Source: Trogon surrucura
Taxonomy: Eukaryota > Chordata > Aves > Trogoniformes > Trogonidae
DNA: 64,000 bases
Direction: 5' to 3'
NCBI GenBank assembly: GCA_020746105.1
Contig: CM036624.1
Span: forward strand, 27,674,084 to 27,738,083
The notes beneath the pieces were generated by a model. That model was not told the DNA's origin. It made no database searches and saw only the letters and a list, made by a program, of their open reading frames with translations. Position 1 is the first letter of the stretch. The number at the start of each line of letters is the position of its first letter. Shown piece by piece: positions 25,501 through 37,600 of this stretch. A program made the translations under genes and the position numbers.

Positions 25501-26384
25501 CCTATACTTTAGTGATATTAATTCCCATGTGCTGCAGGTGTTTGTAATGTATAACAAATCATTACTGAAACAGAGGCTTTTATAGGCAGTTTCAGTGAAG
25601 GAAAATGACTGTTCTTACAGCTGCCAGAGTTACACCTGGCAACGTAACACAAGCATGACAAAATGTGAACGAGTAGATGTAAGCCTGGAAACAAATCTGG
25701 GTCTCCCTCTCCATGCTCTGCCCGTGCCAGCTGAGATGGATTGCAAAGCAGTGCTGATGTACAAAGTTGATGAGGAGGGGGGAGAGACTAAATTTGCTGC
25801 TGTTCCTAGGCTCTCTGACCAGTGATCCATGATGCATCTCTGGTATCTGCTCCAGAGGGAGCCAATCACGTAACTGTCAGGATTTTCAATGGCAATCAGT
25901 ACCAAGAGGAAAAAATATATTCTTATAAAAAAAAGAATAAGGGACCAAGTCCTTGGTTTAAACTGCAAAACAAAATCAAAGCAAGTATAACCAATCAACT
26001 GGGGTTATGAGCACTTACGGAGTAGCATGGGAAACTGAGAAGCTGAACCAGATGAACTCTACATACAGCACGACCTACATGTCATCTTCATTAAAGCTAC
26101 CAATTCAAAATGCTAAATTAAAAAAGAAAACAAAAAAAAGCCCACTTCTTCTTACAGAATTAACACCTAGGAGCACACAGAAAACAATAAATGTGAACTG
26201 CAATACACACATTTGGAAGCAAATATGGCTCTCACGCCCTGCCTTGCAGTAAGGGAATTTGAAAGTTGCAATCATGAGGTGAGGAAGTCCCAGTGGGAGG
26301 TTCTTCTCTTTTCATGATTGATCGTGAGCACCCTGTTCTTTCTTGTTCATAACCTATTACCATATCTCTGAACTTGATTATTTT
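22531..26384. other. AT-rich non-coding desert with short palindromic motifs
   Basis: No gene was recognised. A 14-bp perfect palindrome CAATATGCATATTG lies at 24,053-24,066. A minus-strand unit at 24,833-24,858 has a donor-like GTAAGATAC and a modest acceptor, but is only 26 nt. Around 25,595-25,830 the DNA is open on both strands for about 75 codons; no motif is recognised there. Confidence 0.5.
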
Positions 26385-26480
26385 GACTATGGACCAGATT
26401 TTCATGTAGGCATTGTATAGAATTCAAAAAACTAGACTCCTAAAGAGAAATGTGGAAGGAATTTAAGCCTTTGAGTTTAA
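26385..26480. repeat. Possible ancient amniote repeat (ctcctaaat type)
   Basis: The words gaccagattttcatg, then tagactcctaaagagaaatg, then atttaagcctttgag resemble an old amniote repeat with gggccagattttcaaa ends and aggcacctaaat cores. The similarity is partial and the copy is worn. Confidence 0.25.
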
Positions 26481-29400
26481 AACCCCTTCTGCTTCAGTGC
26501 TGCCTACCTGGGGAAGACGTCTCTATTCAATTGGCTCTTCCGTGTTTATATATAGTTTTCCGACAGCTCCAAGGCTCATCACACTGCATATTGCTTCAGT
26601 CAAGATAGACCAGACTAAGGAGCTCTGTGCCTACATCATTGCTAAGGTTGTCTGTAAAACAAAGCTGAGCCGTTAAAGGTGACAGTCCTACGAACACCTG
26701 ACGCCCACCAGCACAGTCAGACTGTCACTAAACCCAGCGGTAATCATCACTTTCTTTTAAAGGTGTAGCTTTATTCTACAACCAGCAGTTAGAGTCCTGT
26801 CCAAAGTGTGTGAAACAGGACCCATTCTCTCCTCTGCCTGGAGGGATTCAAATGCATATTTCTCCCCAGCTAAACAGTTCTCTAAACCCACAACCTGATT
26901 GCAGATGGAGATATTCTCCACTTCACCTGTTAAAGTCATGCACCAGGCAGAAAATGATTCAGGATTCACAGGGCTAGAAAGTGAGAGCACCATAGGGAAC
27001 ACGAGGCCTGGGTTTTGGTCATTGGTCCAAGAATTTGATGTATTTTATCCCATAACTTCTCAAGAAAGTAAATTTAACCTTACCCCCCACAGAGACGTTT
27101 AAATATTTACGGGTTTGTAGAGCTGTGCAGATAAAGATTAATGTATCTTCAAATCTCGGCCTCTGCCATCAAGAACAAGGATTTTAGTAGTGCCTAGGAT
27201 GATTATATTAGGTGCTTGAGTAAGAAGAGAAAAGCCTGCCTGAATTCACACTTGCAAATACAACGGTTTGCCTTTGAAGTCTCCATTCTTTGTTTATCTT
27301 TTTTTGCATCACCTTTCATTTTGTGCCACACAAGCAACAGAAGAGTGGCCAGTGACCTAGGTAATATTATAGTTAAAAGCACTCTGTAATGAATGTAAGT
27401 TCTAGATCTGCAACTGGAGTGTGATAAAACAAATCATAAGAGGTATAGGGCCTTAGCATAGACATCCAGCCCTTCTCCCATTCAGTTTCAAATCTTCCTA
27501 TTCTGTTATATCAAGCAGTAGGGTAGCAAGGGGTGAGGAGAGGTGGTGAGAATACAGTGACCTCCACACATGCCACTCTGAGATATGGGGTGCTTCTCTG
27601 GCTGCAAATTACTGAGTGAAAGAGATAAGGAGATTAAGCAAAGTCATAGCAAAATGTATAATATAGTTGTGTAAGGGGGAGGAGGAGAAGGAACCCCCTA
27701 CCTGCCAGGCAAAATTACACTTATTTTAAATAGAAAAATCTATTTAATTTCTTACTTGGGCCTTGCTTCTTTCCTTAAAAAACATTATTTACTGCCCAAA
27801 TACAGAAGTAATGCCTATGCAGATACAGCAGTTGGAGAAAATGGAACCTAGAAATGTGCAAAACTATTTGGAGGCTTGGGATCTCATGACATATCTCTTT
27901 CCCCAAAAGCTCAGCACTGCAGTTCCTTTCCTGGCATGATCGTTTCAGCTTCTGTGCTGAGCTTTTCATATGAAAACAGGGAATTGTACTCGTCTCTTTT
28001 TAAATGCGTTCTGCTATGTGACTCTTAACAGCTCAATCTTGGAAACTCTTTTGGCCTTTATAAACCCCTGCAGCATCAAACTGTAAAGCTTCCTCCACCG
28101 ACATAGACCTATACTCTAAGCCCAAAGTAAGGAATGCACTTCTTCAATAACACTGAGATCCATCACTCCCCCAGCTTTAGTTTTCAGAGAATGGAGAGGC
28201 AACTGCAATGCCTTAGCATAAGCATGAAAAGCTACATCTAGATTCACTGGTAAAAGTCGTATCGATCTCTTACAATTTATTAATTGACACAAAAATTTTG
28301 TTTCAGAATACCTAGTTAATATGGCATACAAATGCATTTGTTTCACCACCGCATTTTCTCAGAACAAGTTTGTTTCTAGTATTACTTAATTAAACAAAAT
28401 TAAATTAATTTCTGCCTAAGAAAGAAGAAAACAGCTTTGTTGAATAAAATTATCTTCATTTTCTTGAAGCTATTTAAATTAAAAACATGAGTTTCTACAG
28501 TTGGAAAAAAAACATCCATGGTTAAAATGTTTGAAGCCCATCAATCTCTTTAACCACACAGCTAATGTGTTCCTTCTGTTTTCTTTGAATGAAATCACCA
28601 TGAGTGGCTAGATGTTGATTTAACATAAAGCAAATGGAAATGGGTGTTTCCTTAGCCATGTGTAGAACTTATTTTTAAAAACAATTAGCAAGTGTTATGA
28701 GTAAGTCAATGGTTTTGTCATTTCTTAAATAGTGATATAGATGAAGAGTCATTAAAATTGATTACTGAAGTGAACTATGAAAAATGCAAATTCATATTAC
28801 ATTTGTTTGTTAGGAACAGCTGCAGAATTCTCTTATTTTATTGATGGGTTTAATTTTTTCCCAAGTGACACTAAAATCAATTACTTAGTTTTAAAGACCG
28901 GTAATTGTCAAGATATATTTCCAAACTTTTAAGACAATACATTGGATATTTCCTCTTATGGGTTGTATCATTCACACTTTATTTATACAAATTTGTCTTC
29001 AAAATTAATTGTGGATTTTCCTAAATAAAACAAGCAAAATTTTGCCTTTTCAGTTTTGTGAGGAAATGGTAAAATCGTGTAATGGTGTGTAACCTTCCCA
29101 TGTACCATGGAAAAAAAAATCATGTCTTTATATTGTGCCAATTAAACTGTGTCTATATTGCACCAATTTTAGCTGATGTTACGGCACTACATATATACAA
29201 CCTCTTCTGTCAGTCTTTGCTAAGATTACATCTAATTATAAGTTCATTGATACATTATTCACAGGAGTACATAGAGATAGGAGGAAATGTCAGTAGCTAG
29301 TATTTAAAGTTCAGTCATAAAACTCCGGTAATAAAAAAATAGGTTGTGTAAAATCTGTATAAACCTTTTCTCATAGGAGAACTGACACTTAGGGCAATAC

Positions 29401-30437
29401 AAAATATTGTTTATAAAGATATTAAAACTTTTTAAATTAACCTTTTGCAAGAACAGACAGCTGTAAGCTGCAATTCTATGACAGAAAAAAATCTCCAGTG
29501 GAGTCTACAAGATCATATTACAGACATGATAATTTGGCTAATTTTTGCCGCAAGTTAAATCATCTTTTTCAGATACATCTCTTTCAAGTACATAGCTGAC
29601 AGTTAAATCTTTTCCAGTTGTTACTGTCCTATACCTAATCCCTGGAAATGCTAATTGATACACAGTTCTTTTGATTATTCCAAAAATTAATAGGAATTTG
29701 CTTTTTGTTTTTCAAGGACATGATCCAGCAGGTTCATCAAAGCAATTCGAGAGCAATGCACACGTAATATACAGTTTAACAAGAAACAGTACAAAATTTA
29801 ACACAAGTAAAAGAGGCAAATAAAATAATATCAAATGATTTTGCTAAGATGACAACATTTCTTGTAGCGTTTTCAAGCTAGATATCTTGCACTGTTGCAG
29901 CAAAGCAAAATTTTAAGGAAAATCTACTTGTCTGTAATTACTTGTGGAGTCCGTTGGAAATGAAATACGTATTTTATAGGGATATGAAAAAAACCAAATA
30001 GTAGGCAGCTTTAATGCTGAAAAGAAACTTGATTTGTTATAATTTTATTTTATATATTAATATTCAATTCTGGCTATAATTGTGGCTGAGTACTAAAGAA
30101 TCAGGTTCAAGTATGCCATTGGTATACATGTGTGTACAACTTTCCTATTTTAAAGAAAGAGATGCTGATTCATGTGAAGTAAAATTAATTGCCTGAATAA
30201 TAATACTTTACTGGCCAAAACAATATACACCTCTGCCAGGTATTATTATATCTTAATCCATATTTAACGAGAATTAATGGAAGCATGTGTTTTTAAAACA
30301 AATGCTGAAAAGCCTCTGTCTCTGTTTTTACCAATTGTTTAAAATTCAGTTTTACAACTTATGAGAAAAACTCTATTTCTGCATATAGAAATAAGTATGA
30401 TTCCAGAAGTTTTTTATGAAAAGGGAGAAAATAAACT
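26481..30437. other. AT-rich non-coding desert
   Basis: No gene or confident repeat was seen. The part from about 28,370 to 29,060 is particularly AT-rich with many ATTA/TTAATT words and could hold regulatory elements. Nothing in the sequence alone proves this. Confidence 0.55.
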
Positions 30438-30515
30438 TCAGTCCTGCAGCTGAATCCATGTAGGTGAATTCACTTTGACTTCAGCAGGTATTAACACAAG
30501 GCCTAGTTCTGCGGT
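30438..30515. repeat. Ancient amniote repeat (gtcctgcagctgaatcc type)
   Basis: In order it reads cagtcctgcagctgaatcc, atgtaggtgaattcac, tttgacttcagcaggt, then acaaggcctagttctgcgg. This parallels an old amniote repeat with a tcctgcaactgrntc end, a cattgacttcaatggg centre and a ...gggcccagtcctgc return. The copy is diverged but the order of the pieces is kept. Confidence 0.5.
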
Positions 30516-31849
30516 TCTTTTCAGTTTTTTTTGTGGGTAAAAAAAAATAATTACAGAAACCGAGAGACTTTTTGCTCCAAATAGAAGAACTCCTTTCTCT
30601 CATGTCCTCTCAAAGGAAAACCACCAACCCCACATAATTCTGTATTCTTGACTGTTTTCTGGCTAAATTCTGCACTCATCAACTAAGCAAACGGCTGTTA
30701 GCTCAGGGCTATCACTGCTTATCTGCAATTGCATTTATTTGACAGAAAAAAAAGAGTAAGATTTGTTAATGATATGTTTTAGAACTCTGGTAAGATGATA
30801 GCAAATCAATATGTGTATCTTCATACTTCTACGACCCTCTTTTAAAGCATGTTTCTGTAACACATGCATCCAACCCTTCCAATGAAAATCAGTTTCTAAT
30901 AAAACACATTAAAATGCTCCTATGTCTTGATTCCATTAGAAATGCGTAAGGGGTTATTTAGCATTTATACAGGTATTTATAAGGATATTTTCAGCAAGAA
31001 AGGGCAGTCAGCTATACCAGGGGTACACAAAGGACATACTGAAAAAAATGGGGGAAAAATACAGAGCCTACATTTTGCTCTTACGGTAACCCATACTTTT
31101 AACTTTTAAATAGATACAGTAGGTACAAAACTGTCTCACAGACACACGATATCCTGTCTTCCCATGCTGAGTTTGGTTTTAACTCGGTTGAAACAAGCCT
31201 CAGGAAGATGCTCACTATGGCAGAACTCCTTCTTTGGCCCTAAAAAGCCTGGGACTGCTCTTCCACTTCCCAGTCTCCTGGACGGGCACTGTGAGTTGAG
31301 GAAGGTCAACATGACTATACCTGTATTTCAGTGACTTTAGATACTAATCCCTGGGATTATTGCTAGCACTGTTGAAAGTTTAATGTGGTTTTGGAGAGGT
31401 CTAGACCAGCTCTGTCATTCTTACTACCTCATGTTGGAAGTTCTTAAACATCCAGTTTCTTTTTAAACATGTCACGTTTCTCTTAATAGACATTCCAGTT
31501 TTCTAAACGGGAACGCTAATTGCACGAGGATGCAGAGAAGTCAAAATAATGAGGTTAAAAAATAAATCATTACCATTAACAAAGGTAATGATCCTTGATT
31601 TCCTGGTGTGGTGTGGGTGTTTTAAGATGAACTGTCAATACGCTCTGGACCTAAGAGAGTTGATCAAGCCCCCAGTGGTCCTGTCTAGCGCATGCGATTC
31701 TGTGGGCAGATTCAGTGGAGAGGATTTCATTTCAGTGCTGCAGCGAGAGAACGGAGGGGGTGGCTAATAAAAAAATAATAATAAAAAAGCAAACCCAAAC
31801 AACGGGGAGCTGGGAGTTATCAGGAGGGATCTGCGTCGCTTTGATCTGT
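30516..31849. other. Non-coding approach to the CpG island
   Basis: Composition rises gradually in GC toward the island. No gene was recognised. A run of A/T triplets occurs at about 31,768-31,790. A stretch agcccccagtggtcct at 31,669-31,684 weakly recalls a CTCF core but has several mismatches. Confidence 0.5.
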
Positions 31850-33016
31850 GCCTGTACCTCGATTTCTCCCTACGGCCACCGCAGCCGGGCGTTATTCCGC
31901 GCAACCCTCACCGAGCTCCCGGGCGCTGCCGCCCTCTCGGCTCCCCGGCCCCGGCGCTCCCCTGGCAGGAGCGGGGCCCTGGCTGGTGCCCGCCCCGCTG
32001 CTGCTCCCTGACCTTGAGCGGTGGGAGTTGTTGGTGTGGCACATCCTGAAAGGTCAGAGCAGATCCTCAGCGTTCTGCATCAATACAGAAGGGGAAAAAA
32101 AACCACAAACCCCAACGTTTACCAACAACCCCGAACGCTGAAGAGGAGATTTTGGGAAGGAATGCAGCAGTGCTACTGGACTGCGTTTTGTATCAGCGCA
32201 CGGGAATGAGTCAACTTCGGATCCTTTAAATCGTTTCCAGGCGCTGTTTACCCTGTCCTGACATGTTTTCCCTAACGTATCGCCGCGTTCCGGAGCGCCG
32301 GCCGTGACGGCTGGTGCGGGCGGAGCGGCGCGGAGCCGAGAGCCGCACTCGGCGGGCCGGGGCCGGGCCACCGCATGGCCGGGAGATGAAGGGAAGGAGC
32401 CGAGACAACCGCCAGAGCATCGGGTAGCCGCGATCTCCCCCTTTCTCCCGCCCATCGCCCGCTCGCTGCCCAGCCCGGTGAATTATTTTTGGGAGCAGAG
32501 GGGGAGGATGGGCGAGCGGACACGCACCGCGGTGCAGTGAGCCGGCCCGGGCAGGGCAGCCCCGCTGCGCGCAGCACCTGCGCAAGGCCCCTCGCCGCAC
32601 AAGTTTGGCTGCGCGGGGGCGGTGCGCGGTCGCGCTGGAGGATACGGCCAAGGAGAAAGTGCCGCGGAGACGCCTGCCGGCCTGCAGCGCGCCAGCAGCC
32701 GCCGGGGAAGGGAGAGGGGGCGGCGGCAGGCCCCAGGCCCGGGCAGCGCCGGGCAGGGGCGTCCAGCGGCTCCGCGGCGGCGGGCGGGTGTCTCCGCGGT
32801 GGTGCGCGCCCCTCGGCAGCTGCGGCGATGGGGGGTGGAGCGGGCAGCGCTGGCGCGCAGCTGATCCGCTCGGCCTTTGGTGCCGAGCGGCCGGAGGTTT
32901 GTGATTAGCCTTCACCCCTCGAGCTGGAAGAAAGGGGGGGGGGTAGTGAATAGAAAAAAAAAGGCAGGAAGGGAGAGATTTTTGTCCTTCGCCAGTGCCG
33001 CTCTACGTGCTAATAT

Positions 33017-33028
33017 GTTTATATGATT
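33017..33028 (+). promoter_or_regulatory. TATA-like element in the island
   Basis: The sequence gtttatatgatt lies in an unusually AT-rich notch (taatatgtttatatgattag) inside the CpG island, followed by a G/A-rich tract (33,040-33,110). If used, transcription would start roughly 25-35 bp downstream, near 33,045-33,060. CpG-island promoters often start at many positions, so this may be only one of several starts. Confidence 0.35.
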
Positions 33029-33044
33029 AGCTGAGCCAGGGGTG

Positions 33045-33958
33045 GGGAGCGGAGGGAGAGGGGGGTGGAGATTGGAGGGGGAGGAGGCTTGGAGGTGACT
33101 CCAGTTCAGAGCCGGCGGAGAGTCTGTGTCAGGACTTCGCAATCCCCAGTCACACACGGAGAGGTGCATGAGCAAAAAGGAGGCTGCGATACAATTCACT
33201 GGGATTTTTTTTTTTTTTGGTGTGTATGTATTGCGTTTTTCCCATCGCTGCGCGCGTTACCAGCCCAGCGCCCCGCGCCCGGTCTCCAGTCGCTGGCGGG
33301 GCAGCAGCACCGGGGGAAAGAGGAGAGAATCTGAGGAGGGGCCGGACCCGCACCCCGCCAGAGGCCAGAATGTCATCCCGGGAGATGTAAATCCGGTCGG
33401 TGCGAGCGACAGAGACACAGAGACGGGGGGGCCCATTGTAACATTTTCGAGTTGTTCCCCGCGACTCCTGCTGCTGGCATCGCCTCCTGATCGCTGCACA
33501 GAAAGGACTCCAAAGGCTGGGCACACACACTGCGCGCTGCGCCCGTCGTTCCCTCCGTTTCCTTTTTTTCTTTAATCGAATTTGTTAATTTTAATTTTTT
33601 TTTTTGTGTGTGCGTGCGTGCGGGAGCCTGGCTGTATCGTACGTTTCGTGCGGAGCGGAGTGTCGGAAACTGCAGGAAAATGTTGACTTAGCCCCAGAGA
33701 AGCCTCCCGGCTGGCTGCTTGGAGGAGAAGCCGCCTCCCGCTCTGCGCTGCCCCAGCCCGCCGAGCCGCAGAGCCAGCCGCCTCCCGCTCCCCGCCCGAG
33801 CCCGGCGCTCGCCAGACCGCGCGCCCGCTGCCCGCGCCGCCGCCGCCGGAGCCCCGGGACTAACTCCGCCGCCCTCCCCCGCAGCCCCGCGGTCGGCGGG
33901 GTGACCCGGCTCCCGCCGGGCCGAGAGACCCCGGCCCGCCTTCGGCTCCCTCGCAGAG
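33045..33958 (+). other. Candidate untranslated first exon of a plus-strand gene
   Basis: The right end is well supported: TCGCAGAG followed by GTAAGC (donor at 33,959-33,964), inside a CpG island and followed by a long AT-rich intron-like region. The left end is inferred from the TATA-like box and is uncertain by hundreds of bases. The exon has several upstream ATGs with stops in the exon and no frame with recognisable protein, so it is read as 5' UTR with the coding start in a later exon outside or far to the right of the window. Gene identity is not recognised. The high upstream-ATG content, GC-rich 3' half and following long intron are typical of large developmental or neuronal genes. Confidence 0.5.
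33168..33691 (+). other. Upstream open reading frames in the candidate 5' UTR
   Basis: Three examples lie within the candidate exon. ATG at 33,226 opens a 54-codon frame ending TAA at 33,388-33,390, with further in-frame ATGs at 33,370 and 33,385, the last being ATG immediately followed by TAA. ATG at 33,168 (weak context, T at -3) opens a longer frame to 33,575. ATG at 33,680 gives ATG TTG ACT TAG. If the exon is transcribed, these would be expected to lower translation of the main frame. None looks like a conserved peptide. Confidence 0.35.
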
Positions 33959-34612
33959 GTAAGCGGAGCCCCGCGCTGCAGCCTCGCCGCTCGTTCCTTC
34001 CCGCGCCTGCTCCCTACTTCTGGTCGTCCCCGCGGAGCCGCCGGCGGGGAAGCACTTACTTTAGGGTCTGCCTCGCCTGACGGTACCCGAGGCCGCTGCA
34101 CCCCCTTCCCCCCGCGCTCCCGCGGGAGCCGCCCCCCCCCGCCCCGGCCGCTGCAGGAGGAGGAATGTGCCCCTCGCTGAGGCCGCGGCCCTTGGGCGCG
34201 AGTGAGCGCGGCGGCGCCGCGGATCCGCACGGCCGCTCTCCGCCGGCGCGGAGCCGGGCCGGGGGGCCACGTTCCCTGCAGGCCGCCCCCCGCTCCCCCT
34301 CTCCCGGCCCTGCAGAGGGGCCTGCGGCAGCCGCGGCCGGTCCCCGCAGCCCCCGCCCGCCGCCGGGTGTCCGCCTCGCCGCGGGGGGTTGCGGGGCCGG
34401 GGGTCCACCCGCGAAACAGGCCCCGCCGCGGCTCGGCGCTCCCCGGCGCTCATCGCGCAAAGTTGCCTCCGTTCAGTAAATAATTACCTGTTGCGGGGTT
34501 ATTTTGGTAACTCCACCGGGCGCCCGTGCACCAGCCTGTGGGGGGCGGGGTGCAGGGGGGGCTTTGGGAAGAGGAATAAATTACCCTTTGTCGGTTGTGG
34601 AGTGAGAACAAC

Positions 34613-34640
34613 TTTTTTTTTTTTTTTTTTAAAAAAAAAA
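34613..34640. repeat. T18-A10 homopolymer junction
   Basis: A run of 18 T is followed directly by 10 A, forming a self-complementary junction just inside the candidate intron. Similar T-A junctions occur at about 42,345-42,367 and 48,908-48,925. Confidence 0.9.
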
Positions 34641-37600
34641 TTCTATTTATTTTCACATGTAGAAATCTGGGGCCATCTGGAGACAGAAAACAGAGTGTGT
34701 CATGAGGCACCGTTGCTGTGTCTGGCTCTAAAAATAACGTCTTGTTGTTAGTCTGCGCCAGCCCTGCTGGGGTTTGAGCGCGGTTTGTCAGAGCGAGCAG
34801 AGCGGCTGGTGCTCAGGTGTGTTTTTCTTTGCATGGAAATGCCCCAGTGCGCGACGGAGGGAGCCCTGCAGAACAAATGTTCTGCTGTTTGGTTTCCTCA
34901 GACGCTCCGGCTCCCTCCTTTTGTTGCTTGCTACGAAAAGAGGTGCCATTTCGCATCATTCCGCAGAAATTGTTTGAATTAATGCAAGTGTGAATTCTTA
35001 CCGTTTGAAGGAGGGTATTAGCATATCAAAGGTTTCTTAGCTCCGGCTCAATTGAGAAAACTTCAGCTTGTCTTCCAGTTGCTTCCAAGCAGAGGCCCAA
35101 AGGGCAGTGGGAATTGTAAAGGGGTAAAATGGGGAGGTGGATTTGGGTTATGTTTCTGAACTTTGGCTGTTTTGCAATTATGCGAGTGAAAAACAAGGTC
35201 CCTTCGCTGCGGAGCCCTTGCAAGCGCTCGGACAATTACACTCTATTGATTAATGGTTTGTTCCGAGGGGGAGGAACAAAAAAAAGTGACCTTTTATGAT
35301 AGGCACTGTTGCGTGGTTTCTGATGTCTCCTCTCTCTGTGAGGGGGATTTAGAAAGCCCTTTCTACCGTACTCCTGCTCTGGGTATGGCCTACACGTTAC
35401 TGCGTGCGGGGACTGAATGGGGAAGACCTAATTACTTCAGATAACAAATGAAATCTTGTCATAAAAGACTTCTCGATTCCAGACCTTTGAAACAAATATG
35501 TTTCCCTCCTTGATGAGGGGCAGGCTGGAATAATAGATATTTTTACGGAGACTTTTTAAAGAAGTTTTGAGCACCACCGGCCATATGCTTCTATTTCCTT
35601 TTTATTCTAGAAAAAGTGAAAATGAGTAATTCTTGTAATCTCGTTTAATCAGTGATACAGTGTTTACTAAGATAACTTTATTTGCGGTTGGTATTACCCT
35701 GCAATAAATACTTTGAAAATTAGTGTGGCAGGAGTGCTGTTTTGGTGGCTGTGTGGAACATTTATCACATCGTAAGTTGTTTTACATTACTACATATTTG
35801 CAGTTTTTTATTCTTTTGTTACTATTTCCTGGAGTCTGAAAGGAGATATGGCCTGGCCTACGCTATTATTATCATCGTTGCAAATCGGTATTTGTAATCT
35901 AGCAACCCCCAAACCAAGCAAAATCCAGTTCTCTGTCAATAAGTTGGGACCTTTTCCAGGGACCAGATGTTTCTTAGGGTCTGTATTCTGGTTTATATCT
36001 CTGGCAAAAAAAGAACTTTCTATGCCTTCTTTGCGTATTCTTACCTTCCAGACCTTTTACTTGAATGATGCAGATATTAAAACATACATCATTTTGTGTT
36101 TTCTAAAAAATTGGCTTAAGTGCTTGGTGTGTAGCATTTAGGTTGGTTTCTTCCCCTTCTGTTTCTCCATTTAATTGTTGGGGGATGTCTCTTTTTAAGC
36201 CATGAAAGTGACATGTCTTCAGAGTAGGATGCCTTCACTCATGCTTCAATTTCCTTTTATTTAATGAAGGAATTGTGTATATATGGTATGTCTTGGTGAA
36301 AAATCCTGTAGTTAGTTAAATAATTGTAATAAATTTTTGATATTCTTAAATGGACACGACCATTTGGGCAGTTTGTAAACAGCTGTCTTTAGTGGTCCTA
36401 AAATTGTGTCTCGCTACTTTCAGGTAATTTTCAGCAGTTTATTTACCTAGTGTCTTCAGCTGTCTGAAGTAGTACCTTTTGGTGGTGTAAAAGGAACATA
36501 TTGATGTAATTGCCATTATCACACTGAAGTTGCTGTTAACTAGTCTGCTTTGAATGTCGAATGCTATAAAGAAAGCGCATTATCCTTTCAGCTGTTAGGG
36601 ATAATCTAAAAATTGTCTTGGAAACATTGCACTTCGGTTTGTATGATGGCAACCCCCAGTTCGACAGATCTGAAGGTAACAGAAGTGTAGTGGAAAGAAG
36701 ATTTTTCAACATTCAGATGACAAAATTGAACCACTTAGAGAAAAATTAATGTGCTGCAGCAGCACTTCAGCTGCCATTTTCAGTCACTGTGGGTTACTAT
36801 GTGTTGGCAACAGCAAAAAGCAGAGACACTCAGATAGCTCGGGGAGCTGGTATTTGGGGGAATCAGGATATTGAATCATGTGGGGTAGAACAAACCAATT
36901 ACTTCAAGTTTTGACTTGAGAATTTCCAGTAAGCGCTGGTTGTGGTTTTGGTTTTTTTTTTTTTTTTTTTGGTTTGTTGTTTTTTTTTTTTCCTCTTCTC
37001 TCTGGCTTTTGGCTCCCCTGCTCATTAATAGACCAACATCAAAGCATGCAACCAAACTTCCAAATGTTCGAAAAAGTAATGTAAAGATACGGATCTCACA
37101 TGTAGTCTTGCAAGTCTTAATTTAAGACAAGCAGTTGGAGTTTTTATTGCTGCAATTTTCACAATCAGCAGAGACATTAACACCAGGCTTCTGGGTGTTT
37201 CCCTTCTTAAAATGAGCAAGAGGAGAGCTTTAAAAAAAGACAAAGTTTGCTTAGTTGGTTCTTATTCGATCACTTCAGAAGCTTTCTCAATGTTTTATTT
37301 ATCTACTACTGCTTTTAATGCGTGAAGTCAGAAAAGGGGGTTACTCAGAAATTCTAGTCTCTAGTAAGGAAGCACCTTATTAAAGTTTAAATGAGCAAGG
37401 TGGTATAGTCTTAGGAGTTTCTAGTCTTTATGGTTAATAACATGTAATAATATTATTTTTATATCTTAAAATGCAATATGTAGGACATTTTGATTAATAC
37501 ACATTTTCTAAATGGAAACAGTTATGCAGAAGAAAAAAATGCTGCAGTCATGAATGACAGCTTTTTAGAAATGTCCATAATTTTCACTTAAGGATGTTGG

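Larger units (their letters stand above)
31850..34480. promoter_or_regulatory. Large CpG island (promoter)
   Basis: GC- and CpG-dense over about 2.6 kb, in sharp contrast to both flanks. It is densest at about 32,280-32,900 and 33,700-34,450. Islands of this size in vertebrates nearly always mark promoters of housekeeping or developmental genes. It contains GC-box-like words, an AP-1-type TGAGTCA (32,207-32,213), a G10 run (32,934-32,943), a TATA-like box and a strong 5' splice site. Stops are scarce here because of the composition, so long open frames on both strands (for example the 229-codon minus-strand one at 32,226-32,915) are not evidence of coding. Confidence 0.9.

Noticed and set aside
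25630-25998. 122-codon minus-strand frame with a hydrophobic segment
   Set aside because: It overlaps open plus-strand frames, and there is no promoter, splice context or recognised homology. It is kept only as an unexplained stretch.
31669-31684. CTCF-like motif near the island
   Set aside because: About four mismatches to the core, which is within chance expectation.
32226-32915. 229-codon open frame on the minus strand of the CpG island
   Set aside because: The sequence is so GC-rich that stops are rare, and overlapping frames on both strands are equally open. The product is a low-complexity mix of R, P, A and G with no domain.
33604-34230. 158-codon plus-strand and 180-codon minus-strand frames near the exon 1 donor
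   Set aside because: They overlap each other in opposite directions, the plus-strand one runs through the 5' splice site, and both have only GC-driven composition.
34056-34483. Several overlapping 90-134-codon frames on both strands at the island's right side
   Set aside because: Same composition artefact, with no start, splice or domain support.
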